Shown piece after piece: positions 17,114 through 25,835 of a DNA stretch of 64,000 nt. A program made the translations under genes and the position numbers. This stretch comes from Aldehydirespirator sp028819505. GTDB lineage: Bacteria; Actinomycetota; Acidimicrobiia; Acidimicrobiales; Aldehydirespiratoraceae. The stretch spans positions 2,604,001 to 2,668,000 of the forward strand of contig OZ242297.1 in assembly GCA_965207755.1 (NCBI GenBank). The letters run 5' to 3'. Position 1 is the stretch's first letter; every line of letters starts with the position of its first letter. The notes beneath the pieces were generated by a model. The model saw nothing but the letters and a program-made list of their open reading frames with translations, ran no database searches and was not told the origin of the DNA.

Positions 17114-17985
17114 GCCTGGTCGAGCACATCGCAGCCCAAAGGACCGACTTCGGTGTGCCTCACACGGTCGCCTGCCGCGCGCTGGGGGTGGCTGCGTCGA
17201 CGTTCTATGAGCGGCGCAGCCGGCCGCCGTCGGCCACACAGCGGCGCCGCGGGCGCCTCGACGCCGCGGTCGCCGAGGCCTTCGAGGCCTCGGGGGGCAC
17301 ATACGGCTCGCCGCGGGTGCGCGCCCAGTTGCGCCGCGACGGCCTGGCGGTCTCGAAGAAGTCGGTGGAGGCCTCCATGACCCGGCTGGGGCTCAACGCC
17401 CGCCCCCGCCGCCGCAGACGCGGCCTGACACGCCCCGATGCGGCCGCCGCGCCGGCGCCTGACCTGATTCAGCGCGACTTCACCGCCGAGGCGCCGAACC
17501 AGAAGTGGTGCGGCGACTTCAAACAGGCCGACACCGACCAGGGCCCGGTGTACCTCGCCTCCGTCGAGGACCTCTTCAGCCGCCGCATGCTGGGCTTCGC
17601 GACCTCAGAGCGCTATCCCACCGCCGAACTCGCCGAGGCCGCGCTGCACATGGCCGCCGCCACCAGAGGCGGCGCCGTCGCCGGCGTGATCTTCCACACC
17701 GACCGCGGATCCCAATACACATCGGGGCACTTCGCCGAAGCCTGCCGGCGCCTCGGGGTGACCCAGTCCATGGGACGCACCGGCTCAGCGCTCGACAACG
17801 CCGCCGCCGAGTCGTTCTTCTCCACCCTGCAACAAGAGCTCATCTGCCGGCGGCGCTGGGCCACCCGGGACCAGGCACGGCGAGACATCGCCGCCTGGAT
17901 CGACACCTGGTACAACCCCCTGCGCCTACACTCCGCCAACAACATGACCAGCCCCAACGACCACGAGAACGCCCAAACCGCATAA
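17110..17985 (+). CDS. IS3-family transposase OrfB (DDE integrase)
   Basis: Catalytic subunit. An N-terminal HTH_21-like region (SLVEHIAAQRTDFGVPHTVA; GGTYGSPRVRAQLRRDG) is followed by the integrase core, with the DDE residues in NQKWCGDFKQ, IFHTDRGSQYTS and DNAAAESFFSTLQQE. GTG at 17110 is chosen because CAAGGAGG lies 8 bases upstream. TTG at 17089 would add seven residues. No frameshift or stop interrupts it. Confidence 0.95.
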   Translation: MSLVEHIAAQRTDFGVPHTVACRALGVAASTFYERRSRPPSATQRRRGRLDAAVAEAFEASGGTYGSPRVRAQLRRDGLAVSKKSVEASMTRLGLNARPRRRRRGLTRPDAAAAPAPDLIQRDFTAEAPNQKWCGDFKQADTDQGPVYLASVEDLFSRRMLGFATSERYPTAELAEAALHMAAATRGGAVAGVIFHTDRGSQYTSGHFAEACRRLGVTQSMGRTGSALDNAAAESFFSTLQQELICRRRWATRDQARRDIAAWIDTWYNPLRLHSANNMTSPNDHENAQTA

Positions 17986-18066
17986 ACCAACACTCCAAGA
18001 AACGGGGGGAAGCTCACTCGCTCACCTCTGACGAACACGGCGTCGTGCGGGGGCGCAGCTGGGTGT

Positions 18067-21000
18067 GTGAGTGGGTGGTTCGGGCGCTTGCGGGCGGGGC
18101 GTGCGCGCGTCGGCGGGGCGGGCTTGCGTCCGTGTGCGGTGTCGGGGGCGGGTCGTGGCGGTGGCGGTCCGGCGTGTGGGGCGGCTTCGTTGGAGTTGGT
18201 GTTGTTGGTGCCGGCGTTGACGGCTTTGGTGTTGTTTGTGGTGTGGGCGGGTGCTGGGGGGCGTGCGGGTCTGGTGGCTGATCTGGCTGCGGAGGAGGCG
18301 GCTGCTGCGGCGGCGGCGGCTTGTGATCCGGGTGCTGCGGGGGATGCGGAGTGTCTGGATTCGGTGGCGGGGGAGGTTCTGGGGTCGCGTCCGGGTTTGG
18401 GGGAGTTGTGTGTGGGTGGGGCGGTGCCGTCGCGTCCGGGCGAGGGTTTCGCGTCGCGGCAGGGTGATGCGGTGTCGGTGGGGGTGTTGTGCCGTGCAGA
18501 CGGCGCGGCGGCGCCGTTGGGGGGGTTGGCCCCGGCGGTGGATCTATTTGGTGAGGGGACCGATGTGGTGTTGTTGCCGGAGCGGTCGGTGACGGTCGCG
18601 GCGGTCGCTGCGAGCGTGGTCGAGGGCTCTGTCGCCGAGTTCGAGGTGGCGGTGGCGCCTGTGCCGGATGGGGTGTTGGAGTTGGTGGTGTCGTTGAGCG
18701 GGAGCGGCGGTTTCGTGGACGGCGGCCTGCTGGTCGGTCATCGGTTGGCGGTGGAGCGCCCGTTCGATCCTCCGGCCGGTCAGGCGCCCGGGGTCGGCTT
18801 CGGCGCCGGCGCCGAGGTGGGCGGAGACGGCGACGGCGCCGGCGGCAGGGTGGTGTACAGGTTCTCGGTGCCGACGGTCGGCGACGGCGTGGTGGAGCCC
18901 GACGGGTGGGTGCAGGCGTCGGTGGCGGCCGTCTCCGCCGGCTACCGGCCGGGTCCGCCGGCGCGTGTCGCGGTGCTCGACGACGATCTGCCGGAGGTGA
19001 CCGTCGAGGCCGCCGACCACGACCCCCGCAGCCCGGGTGTGCAGGCCGCGGTGGCCGAGGGCGATCCCGGCGATGCGGCGGTGTTCGCGGTGTTCAGGGT
19101 CACCGCGAACCAGCCGCCGGTCAAAGACACCGCGATAACGGTGTGGGTCGCTGAGACCGGCGACCAGATCGCCGCCGGCGCCGAGGGCGCGCAGAGTGCC
19201 ACCATCGCCGCCGGCGCCGCCGCTGCGGTGCTGCGCGTGCCTGTCGCCGCCGACGACCGCGTCGAGGCGGGCAGCCGTGTGACCGCCGTCATCGCCGCGG
19301 GGTCGGGCTACACCGTGGGCGTGCCGTCGTCGGCGTGGGTGGACGTGCTCGACGACGATCTGCCGGAGGTGACCGTCGAGGCCGCCGACCACGACCCCCG
19401 CAGCCCGGGTGTGCAGGCCGCGGTGGCCGAGGGCGGCGCCGCCGTGTTCAGGGTGTCGGTCCCAGCGCGGCACGCGCCCCTCGCGGATCTGACCGTCGAC
19501 TTGACCGTCGCGCAGACCGGGCAGTTCGTCGCCGCGGCCGGGCTCGGCGCCCGCAGCGTCACCATCGCCAAGGGCGCCACCGCCGCCACCCTCGCGGTGG
19601 CCACCGTCGACGACGCCACACCGGAGCATCCCGGCGCGGTGACCGCCACCGTCGCCGCGGACGCCGCGTACATCGTGGGCGACCCGTCGTCGGCGTCGGT
19701 GACCGTGAACGACGACGACGTGCCCGCGGTGACCGTCGCCGCCGGCTCAGACGTCTTCGAGGCCGACCCCGGCGATCCGGCGGTGTTCGCGGTGTTCACC
19801 GTCACCGCCGGCCGCGCCCCCGTAGCGGACACCGCGGTGCGGATGTCGGTCACTGAGACCGGCGACCAGATCGCCGCCGCCGCCGAGGGCGCGCACACCG
19901 CCACCATCGCCGCCGGCGCCACCGCCGCGGTGCTGCGCGTGCCCGTCGCCGCCGACGACCGCGTCGAGGCAGCCAGCACCGTCACCGCCAGCATCGCCGC
20001 CGGGGCGGGCTACACCGTCGGCGCGCCGTCGTCGGCGTCGCTGGACGTGCTCGACGACGACGTGCCCGCGGTGACCGTCGCCGCCGGCTCAGACGTCTTC
20101 GAGGGCTCCCCGGCGAAATTCACCGTCACCGCGGACCAGCCGCCCGCCGAGGACACCGCCGTCACCTTGACAGTCACAGAGACGCGCAGCGAACTGCGCT
20201 CAGGCCAGACAGGCCCCCACACCGTCACCATCAAAGCCGGCGCCACCGCCGCGGTGCATCCCGTGCTGACCGAACCCGACGACAGCAACGTCGAAGCGGC
20301 AAGCCGGGTCACCGCCACCGTCTCCGCCGCCGCGGGCTATACCGTCGCCGCGCCCGCGTCGGCCTCGCTGTGGGTCAAAGACAACGACTTGCCCCAAGTT
20401 TCGATCTCCCCGGGAGCGGCCATCACAGAAGGCCAGACCGCCGAGTTCACCGTGTCGGTCCCCACCCAGCACGCACCCCTCGCGGACCTCACCGTGCGCG
20501 TCCAAGTCGCCCAGACCGGCCGACACGCCGACCCCGCCCACCTCGGAACCCGCAACGTCACCATCCCCAAAGCAGCCACCACCGCCAAACTCGCCGTGCC
20601 CACCATCGACGACACCACCGCCGAACCCCCGGGCGCCGTCACCGCCACCATCACCGCAACCAGCGCCTACACCATCGCACAGCCCTCCACCGCCACCGTC
20701 GCCGTCGCCGACAACGAACCCGCCGTCACCGTCACCGCCGACGCCGCCGCCGTCACCGAAGGCCAACCCGCCGAATTCACCATCCACGCCAACCCCGCAC
20801 CCACCAACACCATCACCGTGCCCGTCCAAGTCGCCCAGACCGGCCAACACGCCGACCCCGCCCACCTCGGAACCCGCAACGTCACCATCCCCAAAGCAGC
20901 CACCACCGCCAAACTCGCAATCCCCACCATCGACGACACCACCGCCGAACCCCCGGGCGCCGTCACCGCCACCCTCACCGCAACCAGCGCCTACACCATC

Positions 21001-22215
21001 GCACAGCCCTCCACCGCCACCGTCGCCGTCGCCGACAACGAACCCGCCGTCACCGTCACCGCCGACGCCGCCGCCGTCACCGAAGGCCAACCCGCCGAAT
21101 TCACCATCCACGCCAACCCCGCACCCACCAACACCATCACCGTGCCCGTCCGCCTCGCCCAGACCGGCCGACACGCCGACCCCGCCCACCTCGGAACCCG
21201 CAACGTCACCATCCCCAAAGCAGCCACCAGCGCCAAACTCGCCGTGCCCACCATCGACGACACCACCATCGAACCCCCGGGCGCCGTCACCGCCACCCTC
21301 ACCACAACCGCCACAACCCACACCATCGCACAGCCCTCCACCGCCACCGTCGCCGTCGACGACAACGACCAGACCGTCACCGTCACCATCACCGCCGACG
21401 CCGCCACCGTCACCGAAGGCCAACCCGCCGAATTCACCATCCACGCCAGCCCCGCACCCGCCAACACCATCACTGTCAACCTCACCGTCGCCCAGACCGG
21501 CCAACACGCCGACCCCGCCCACCTCGGAACCCGCAACGTCACCATCCCCAAAGCAGCCACCAGCACCAAACTCGCAATCCCCACCATCGACGACGACCAC
21601 GACGAATTCCCCGGCACCATCACCGCCACCATCAACACCGCCACCGGCTACACCACCACCACACCCCACACCGCCACCATCACAATCAACGACAACGACA
21701 AACCACTCTCCGGCCTCGCCGCAAGCTCCAGAGGATGCAATAGCGGATACTGGTTGTACGAGGGCGCTCGCACCAATTTCTGCGTGTTCAACGACGCGCA
21801 CTATGTTCCAACCACCGACGTCGCCTACACGATCTACTTCACCCGAACTGATCGGAGCCGTCTTCCAGGCCAGGGGTGGTACATATCCGGGAGGTGGTAC
21901 TCTTGGCAGAACATCGACTCGGCGGTGCCGGGCTCGAGCTGCGACGTGCAGGGCACCGACGTCGTCCTGCTGGATTGGGTGGACGGCACCTTCGGCAAGG
22001 ACGCCCAATGGGACGACGCCGCCAAGGGATCCGGCGCCCTGCGCGGGACGATCAAAGCCGGCAGCCCCATCAGCCTCGCGTGGGACATAGAGGCCTGCGA
22101 CGACACGCTGACCGAGGGGTGGGAAATCATTTCCCAGAGAATCAGGCTCGAAGCCGCAGGTGAAACCCAAGTCTACTGGGTGCCCTCACGGTTGTTCCTG
22201 CGCGACAACGACTGA
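18067..22215 (+). CDS. Giant Calx-beta-like repeat protein with pilin-type N-terminus (putative adhesin)
   Basis: A 1382-residue predicted surface protein. After a Gly/Arg-rich leader, residues 38-60 read G-AASLELVLLVPALT and continue hydrophobic. This is a TadE-like helix with Glu at position 5 after a prepilin-type cut, so the pilus peptidase may process it. From about residue 180 to 1220 there are roughly ten beta-rich repeats of about 108 residues with Calx-beta features (PAEFTIHA, LAVPTIDD, PGAVTATI, ending DND or DDD). Four of them are nearly identical in DNA, with spacings of 324, 324 and 333 bp. A unique C-terminal domain of about 150 residues has four Cys (GCNSGYWLYEGARTNFC). Codon use shifts from GTG/GGT-rich to extremely C-rich across the repeats, suggesting mosaic origin. 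Attachment to the pilus or cell surface is inference. Confidence 0.8.
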   Translation: MSGWFGRLRAGRARVGGAGLRPCAVSGAGRGGGGPACGAASLELVLLVPALTALVLFVVWAGAGGRAGLVADLAAEEAAAAAAAACDPGAAGDAECLDSVAGEVLGSRPGLGELCVGGAVPSRPGEGFASRQGDAVSVGVLCRADGAAAPLGGLAPAVDLFGEGTDVVLLPERSVTVAAVAASVVEGSVAEFEVAVAPVPDGVLELVVSLSGSGGFVDGGLLVGHRLAVERPFDPPAGQAPGVGFGAGAEVGGDGDGAGGRVVYRFSVPTVGDGVVEPDGWVQASVAAVSAGYRPGPPARVAVLDDDLPEVTVEAADHDPRSPGVQAAVAEGDPGDAAVFAVFRVTANQPPVKDTAITVWVAETGDQIAAGAEGAQSATIAAGAAAAVLRVPVAADDRVEAGSRVTAVIAAGSGYTVGVPSSAWVDVLDDDLPEVTVEAADHDPRSPGVQAAVAEGGAAVFRVSVPARHAPLADLTVDLTVAQTGQFVAAAGLGARSVTIAKGATAATLAVATVDDATPEHPGAVTATVAADAAYIVGDPSSASVTVNDDDVPAVTVAAGSDVFEADPGDPAVFAVFTVTAGRAPVADTAVRMSVTETGDQIAAAAEGAHTATIAAGATAAVLRVPVAADDRVEAASTVTASIAAGAGYTVGAPSSASLDVLDDDVPAVTVAAGSDVFEGSPAKFTVTADQPPAEDTAVTLTVTETRSELRSGQTGPHTVTIKAGATAAVHPVLTEPDDSNVEAASRVTATVSAAAGYTVAAPASASLWVKDNDLPQVSISPGAAITEGQTAEFTVSVPTQHAPLADLTVRVQVAQTGRHADPAHLGTRNVTIPKAATTAKLAVPTIDDTTAEPPGAVTATITATSAYTIAQPSTATVAVADNEPAVTVTADAAAVTEGQPAEFTIHANPAPTNTITVPVQVAQTGQHADPAHLGTRNVTIPKAATTAKLAIPTIDDTTAEPPGAVTATLTATSAYTIAQPSTATVAVADNEPAVTVTADAAAVTEGQPAEFTIHANPAPTNTITVPVRLAQTGRHADPAHLGTRNVTIPKAATSAKLAVPTIDDTTIEPPGAVTATLTTTATTHTIAQPSTATVAVDDNDQTVTVTITADAATVTEGQPAEFTIHASPAPANTITVNLTVAQTGQHADPAHLGTRNVTIPKAATSTKLAIPTIDDDHDEFPGTITATINTATGYTTTTPHTATITINDNDKPLSGLAASSRGCNSGYWLYEGARTNFCVFNDAHYVPTTDVAYTIYFTRTDRSRLPGQGWYISGRWYSWQNIDSAVPGSSCDVQGTDVVLLDWVDGTFGKDAQWDDAAKGSGALRGTIKAGSPISLAWDIEACDDTLTEGWEIISQRIRLEAAGETQVYWVPSRLFLRDND
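20413..21710. repeat. 324-bp tandem repeats inside the surface-protein gene
   Basis: CACGCCGACCCCGCCCACCT recurs at 20524, 20848, 21172 and 21505, spacings of 324, 324 and 333 bp, with only a few substitutions per unit. Each unit codes for about 108 residues of a Calx-beta-like domain. All are in frame, so recombination could change repeat number without breaking the gene. Confidence 0.93.
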
Positions 22216-22796
22216 GGGCGCCGCACCCTTCGCGCTCGGGCATCACGGTTCGAGGGTTTCTCCGCCTGACTCCCGGCCGGAACTGGGTCCTCTGCCGGTC
22301 TGCCCTGGACCTGGTCGCGATCCTCCAGCGCAACTCTCAGAACCCCGATCAGCCTGTTCGCGTCTGCAACGACTCATCGCCGTGCTTCGCCGCCGTGTCC
22401 CTCGCCCCAAGCACCGGAAGGGGCCGGGCCGCGGCATCCGCCACGGCTATCGCCGTGCTTCGCCGCCGTTTCCCTCGCCCCAAGCACCGGAAGGGGCCGG
22501 GCCGCGGCATCCGCCACGGCTATCGCCGTGCTTCGCCGCCGTTTCCCTCGCCGCAGGGGCCGTCGTCTCCGTCGCGGCTTCAGCGAGCAGCGGAGCGAGA
22601 CGGCTCGACACCGCCGGTGTGATCTCCGCCCTCTGGGCCACATAGGCGCCCGCCCGGCGCCACATCGAGACGTCCTCATGCGACGCCGGTGCGTGCCTCC
22701 CCGCGACCGTCCGGTAGAGTGCCGCGCCACAAGCCCGGAGCCGCAAACAACAATGACGGCCCCGTGCGTCGAGCCCCGATCCGAGAGGACGATTGC
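22216..22796. repeat. Gene-free stretch with a 73-bp tandem repeat
   Basis: No credible gene in about 580 bp. The unit starting ATCGCCGTGCTTCGCCGCCG recurs at 22376, 22449 and 22522 (73-bp period, about 2.5 copies, differing at one base). After it come AT-neutral bases and GAGAGGA, the probable ribosome site of the next gene. A frame open upstream of 22797 has no other support. Confidence 0.88.
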
Positions 22797-23291
22797 GTGA
22801 CCGCTCCCAGTCTGAACTGCCCGACCAGCGAGCCGGCGGACCGCCCCCGCCCCGACCGCGGCCAGGACGGACGGGCGCCCCGCCGCAGGCGCCGCGGCGA
22901 CCGGGCCCTGACCACCCTCGAGTGGCTGCTGATCGTGGCCGCCGTGGCCGGGATAGCAGCCCTGGCCGTGGTCCTGGTCCAGAACGTGGTCTCCGACACG
23001 TCCGAGCAGATAGCCGGAAGCAGCGCCCGCCAGGTAGCCGCGGAACTGGCCGCCGACCAGGTCCTCGTCGACTCGAAGCGACCTAGGAGCGAGCAGCCGA
23101 CCAATGCCAAGACTTGGGGTCAATGGGAGCGCTTCTACGACTCACGGTGCAAACGATTGGCGATCACATACGGTGACACAGGAATGAAGTTTGATCCGAC
23201 GTTCGATAAGCCCAGCGGCGTAACGGACGAAACTACTGTCTTTGACCATGATAATATTCCCGCTGCAACCAAGTGCGAGGCTTCCCGGTAA
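22797..23291 (+). CDS. Pilin-like protein with class III-type signal (second of three)
   Basis: Predicted 164-residue Flp-like or minor pilin. A basic leader (RRRRRGDRA) is cut-like before LTTLEWLLIVAAVAG, with Glu at position 5 after Ala37. The helix is nearly the same as in the gene at 14244 (VVEWLLIVAAVAG). The C-terminal domain of about 95 residues has two Cys and lower GC near its end. GTG at 22797 is preferred because GAGAGGA precedes it. Processing by the prepilin peptidase encoded at 24053 is likely. Confidence 0.72.
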   Translation: MTAPSLNCPTSEPADRPRPDRGQDGRAPRRRRRGDRALTTLEWLLIVAAVAGIAALAVVLVQNVVSDTSEQIAGSSARQVAAELAADQVLVDSKRPRSEQPTNAKTWGQWERFYDSRCKRLAITYGDTGMKFDPTFDKPSGVTDETTVFDHDNIPAATKCEASR

Positions 23292-23346
23292 CTGTGAAGC
23301 GATAATATCGGGCGCCTGACGAATTAGAACGTACGCGGGTAGGCGC

Positions 23347-23850
23347 ATGACCGTGAACCGGTCCCTTGCGAATGCTGGTGACAACGGTGCTGCTCCTACC
23401 TACCCGCGCTGCCTCTTGGGTGAAGTGGGCGACTGCTCCGGGCTCACCACGCTTCAGTGGCTGCTCATCGGCGCGCTCGTTGCCGCGGTGGCCGCGGCCG
23501 CGACCCTGTCGGTGACTGCGGCCGTGGAGGACGCGGGCGAGTCGGTGTCGGCGAACTCCGCCCAGCTCGGGGCCGCCCGGGTGGTGGCGGAGGAGGTCGA
23601 GCGCGACGCCCGGAGGGCGAGCGCCGGCGACTTCGACACCTGGGCCGACTGGGAGGCCCACTTCCATCGTCGCTGCGCGCTGGTGTCGACCAGGTTCGAC
23701 GTCGCCCCCCTGTCCGACGCCGCCAACCGGTTCGTGCGGGCAGGCGACGGTCGACGCGCCTTCGACGAGACCGCCGCCCGCCACGCCGCCGCCGCCGACC
23801 GCAACCCCCCCTCGGCCGCCAAGGCCCAGGCCCGCTGCACCATCGAGTGA
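23347..23850 (+). CDS. Pilin-like protein with class III-type signal, Gln variant (third of three)
   Basis: A 167-residue protein with the junction G-LTTLQWLLIGALVAAV, so the usual Glu at position 5 of mature pilin is Gln. A helical region rich in Ala and Glu follows, and the outer domain has two Cys (HRRCALVST and QARCTIE). In type IV pilins the Glu5 is important for methylation and subunit docking, so this subunit may sit at a filament tip or not assemble normally (inference). It lies 55 bp after the related gene and shortly before the peptidase. Confidence 0.68.
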   Translation: MTVNRSLANAGDNGAAPTYPRCLLGEVGDCSGLTTLQWLLIGALVAAVAAAATLSVTAAVEDAGESVSANSAQLGAARVVAEEVERDARRASAGDFDTWADWEAHFHRRCALVSTRFDVAPLSDAANRFVRAGDGRRAFDETAARHAAAADRNPPSAAKAQARCTIE

Positions 23851-23928
23851 CCCCGGCCGCACCGGCGCCGGCACACCCCCAGCACCCAGCCGCTCGGGCG
23901 CCGACACCCCCTCCGCACCCGCTTCCCC

Positions 23929-24052
23929 GTGAGCACCGCCACACCCACCGCAGCCGACCCCCACACCCCGGCACCCGCCGCCCGCCTCCCGTGAACCCCG
24001 CCACACCCACCGCAGCCGACCCCCACACCCCGGCACCCGCCGCCCGCCCGCG
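23929..24052. repeat. 62-bp tandem repeat, two copies, ending at a start codon
   Basis: GTGA followed by a C-rich block (CCGCCACACCCACCGCAGCC) is present at 23929 and 23991. The third GTGA, at 24053, is the start of the prepilin peptidase gene. As at 45962-46184, the segment that ends in a start codon has been tandemly copied. Confidence 0.85.
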
Positions 24053-24781
24053 GTGAGCCCGGCAGCGCTTGCCGCGGCCGCTCTCGGCGGCTTCGCCGTG
24101 GGAAGGCTCGGCGCTCTCGTCGCCGACCGTTTCGCCCCGGCCCGCGGGCGGCTGCGCCGCTTCCCCTCCCAGGAGGCCGTCACCGGCGTGCTGGCGGCGG
24201 CGGTCGTCGCCCGGTTCGGGGTCGGGTGGGAGATGGTGCCCGCGCTGGTGGCGGCGGTGTCGCTGGTCACCATGTCGGCGGTCGACCTGCGCACCTACCG
24301 GCTGCCCGACGCGCTCACCTTCCCGGCGCTGGGCCTGAGCCTGGCGGCGGTGGCGGCCGAGTCGCTGGCCGCCGGGCGCGGCTCGGCCGTGGTCGCCGCG
24401 GTGTCGACCGGCGCCGGGCTGGGGGCGGCGATGTGGATCCTGCACGAGATCCGGCCGGCCGCCCTCGGCTTCGGCGACGTGAAGCTCGCCCCCATGCTGG
24501 GCGTCAACCTCGGCTGGGCGGCCGCCTCCCTCGAGCGGGGCTGGACCGCCGCGGTGGTGCTCGCATCGGCCGCCCTGCTGTTCGCCAGCGTGGTCGGCGG
24601 GGTCCTGGGGCTGGCGCTGGCGCTGCTGCACCGGCGCGGCGTCGACGCCCTCCCCGACCCCGAACGCAGCCCGGACGCCCCCGCCCGGCGCCTGCGGGAC
24701 ACCGTCGTGCCCTTCGGCCCGGCCCTCTCCGCGGGCACCATGGCCGCCCTCCTGCTCGCCCCCGCCATCGGCGCGCTCTGA
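24053..24781 (+). CDS. Prepilin peptidase (A24 family, TadV/CpaA-like)
   Basis: Membrane aspartic protease that trims pilin leaders. The two catalytic Asp lie in SAVDLRTYRLPD (Asp78) and GFGDVKLAPMLG (Asp142, the GxGD motif). At least six hydrophobic helices can be read over 242 residues. The N-terminal methylation domain of larger PilD enzymes is missing, as usual for Tad systems. It is the last gene of the pilus locus, and the pilin-like proteins upstream are its likely substrates. Confidence 0.9.
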   Translation: MSPAALAAAALGGFAVGRLGALVADRFAPARGRLRRFPSQEAVTGVLAAAVVARFGVGWEMVPALVAAVSLVTMSAVDLRTYRLPDALTFPALGLSLAAVAAESLAAGRGSAVVAAVSTGAGLGAAMWILHEIRPAALGFGDVKLAPMLGVNLGWAAASLERGWTAAVVLASAALLFASVVGGVLGLALALLHRRGVDALPDPERSPDAPARRLRDTVVPFGPALSAGTMAALLLAPAIGAL

Positions 24782-24809
24782 TCCCCGGGGCGCGGGCCGT
24801 GGCCGCGGC

Positions 24810-25772
24810 TCACGCCGTGAACAGCCGGGGCGTGATGCCCAGGGCCACGAGATGCTCGCCGTGCTCCCGTGCGATGGCGGTGACGGCCCGATGGGCGGGC
24901 CTGTCGGAGCGCTCGTCGAGGAAGTCGGCTGCGACGGACGCGGCCGCCGCCGCCGCTCGGGCGTGGCCGGCGGCGTTCTCGGCCGTCATCTTGGCGAGCC
25001 AGTTCTCATCGTCGAGATGGTAGATGCCGCCGCGCCAGTCCGTGAGCTCGCCGTCGGCGTCGCGGAGATCGCTCAGGGCGGCTTGGAACCGTCGGCGTGT
25101 GTCGGCGTCCGCCACCGCCTCCACCCGCTCGCCGATGTCGTGCGTGCGCGACGATCGCCCGCCCTCCGCGGCGACCACGGACTTGGCAGACAACTCGATG
25201 ACGAGATGCGATCCGCTCAACACGCTCAGACACCGCCCCTGCGGGTCGGCGGCGGGGACGCTCCCCGCCATCGCGGCGAGGGCCAGGAGCGTCTCGAGGC
25301 CGTTCGCGGCTCCGCGCAGATGCGACGCCGCCACGTCGAGGTCGCCGGTCGGCACGCTGGGCATGATAGTTGGCGGCCTGCCGCTGGAGCGGTCGTTCGA
25401 CGATCCGGTCGGCGGCGGGAGCAGTTCGACGGCTTCGAAGGCCACCGCGGCCTCGAATGACGACGGCACGTTCGCGACGGCGTGCTCCCAGTCGCCCTTG
25501 AGCCTGACGACCATGTCCCCGCCGCGGCAGTGCGGGGATCCCTCCCTCTGGGCCTCCGCGGCCATCCGCCGCAGCCGGCGCCCCGTCGCCACGTAGTCCC
25601 GCGCCGCGGCGTCCGACAGCAGCACCACCATGTCGAGATCCGAGCCGGGGCCCGCATCGCCGCGGGCCACCGACCCGAACACCAGTACCGTCTCGACGAG
25701 GGGCTCCTCGGCGAGCCGGAGCGCGAGCCGGCGCGCGTCGGAGATCGTCGGAACCTCCTCGACCACAGCCAC
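24810..25772 (-). CDS. Fused MNT-type nucleotidyltransferase and HEPN-like protein (copy 1)
   Basis: A 320-residue protein. The N-terminal half is a minimal nucleotidyltransferase with LVFGSVARGDAGPGSDLD, the GSx(n)DxD catalytic motif, at residues 30-47. The C-terminal half is helical and HEPN-like (HLVIELSAKSVVAAEGG, then RSSRTHDIGERVE with Arg and His of the HEPN type). In known MntA/HepT toxin-antitoxin systems these are two proteins, the antitoxin adenylylating the HEPN ribonuclease. Here they are in one chain. It is related over its length to the protein at 26117 and is divergently oriented to it. Function is inference from domains. Confidence 0.72.
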   Translation of the reverse strand: MAVVEEVPTISDARRLALRLAEEPLVETVLVFGSVARGDAGPGSDLDMVVLLSDAAARDYVATGRRLRRMAAEAQREGSPHCRGGDMVVRLKGDWEHAVANVPSSFEAAVAFEAVELLPPPTGSSNDRSSGRPPTIMPSVPTGDLDVAASHLRGAANGLETLLALAAMAGSVPAADPQGRCLSVLSGSHLVIELSAKSVVAAEGGRSSRTHDIGERVEAVADADTRRRFQAALSDLRDADGELTDWRGGIYHLDDENWLAKMTAENAAGHARAAAAAASVAADFLDERSDRPAHRAVTAIAREHGEHLVALGITPRLFTA

Positions 25773-25835
25773 GACGACAGGCTACTTCACGCCGTCGGCG
25801 GCGTGGGCAGCGCTCCGGCGGGGGTGCCGTTCCCG

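Larger units (their letters stand above)
16780..18016 (+). mobile_element. IS3-family insertion sequence, complete, with 4-bp target duplication
   Basis: A 1237-bp element. The left end TGAGCATCCCCCC and the right end, read on the other strand, TGAGCTTCCCCCC form imperfect terminal inverted repeats; a shared TCTTGGAG follows on both. The flanking 4 bp CTCG is present on both sides (16776-16779 and 18017-18020), so this is a direct insertion that still has its target duplication. It carries OrfA and OrfB in overlapping frames. Both look intact, so it may be active. Confidence 0.92.

Noticed and set aside
16690..18097. 31-bp direct repeat as the IS target-site duplication
   Set aside because: The repeats are 60 or more bases away from the IS ends; the actual duplication is the 4-bp CTCG directly at the termini.
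20200..22170. 656-codon minus-strand Gly-rich frame opposite the surface protein
   Set aside because: Its GGVGGDGDGG-like composition is the complement of the C-rich Calx-beta repeats; no start signal or domain.
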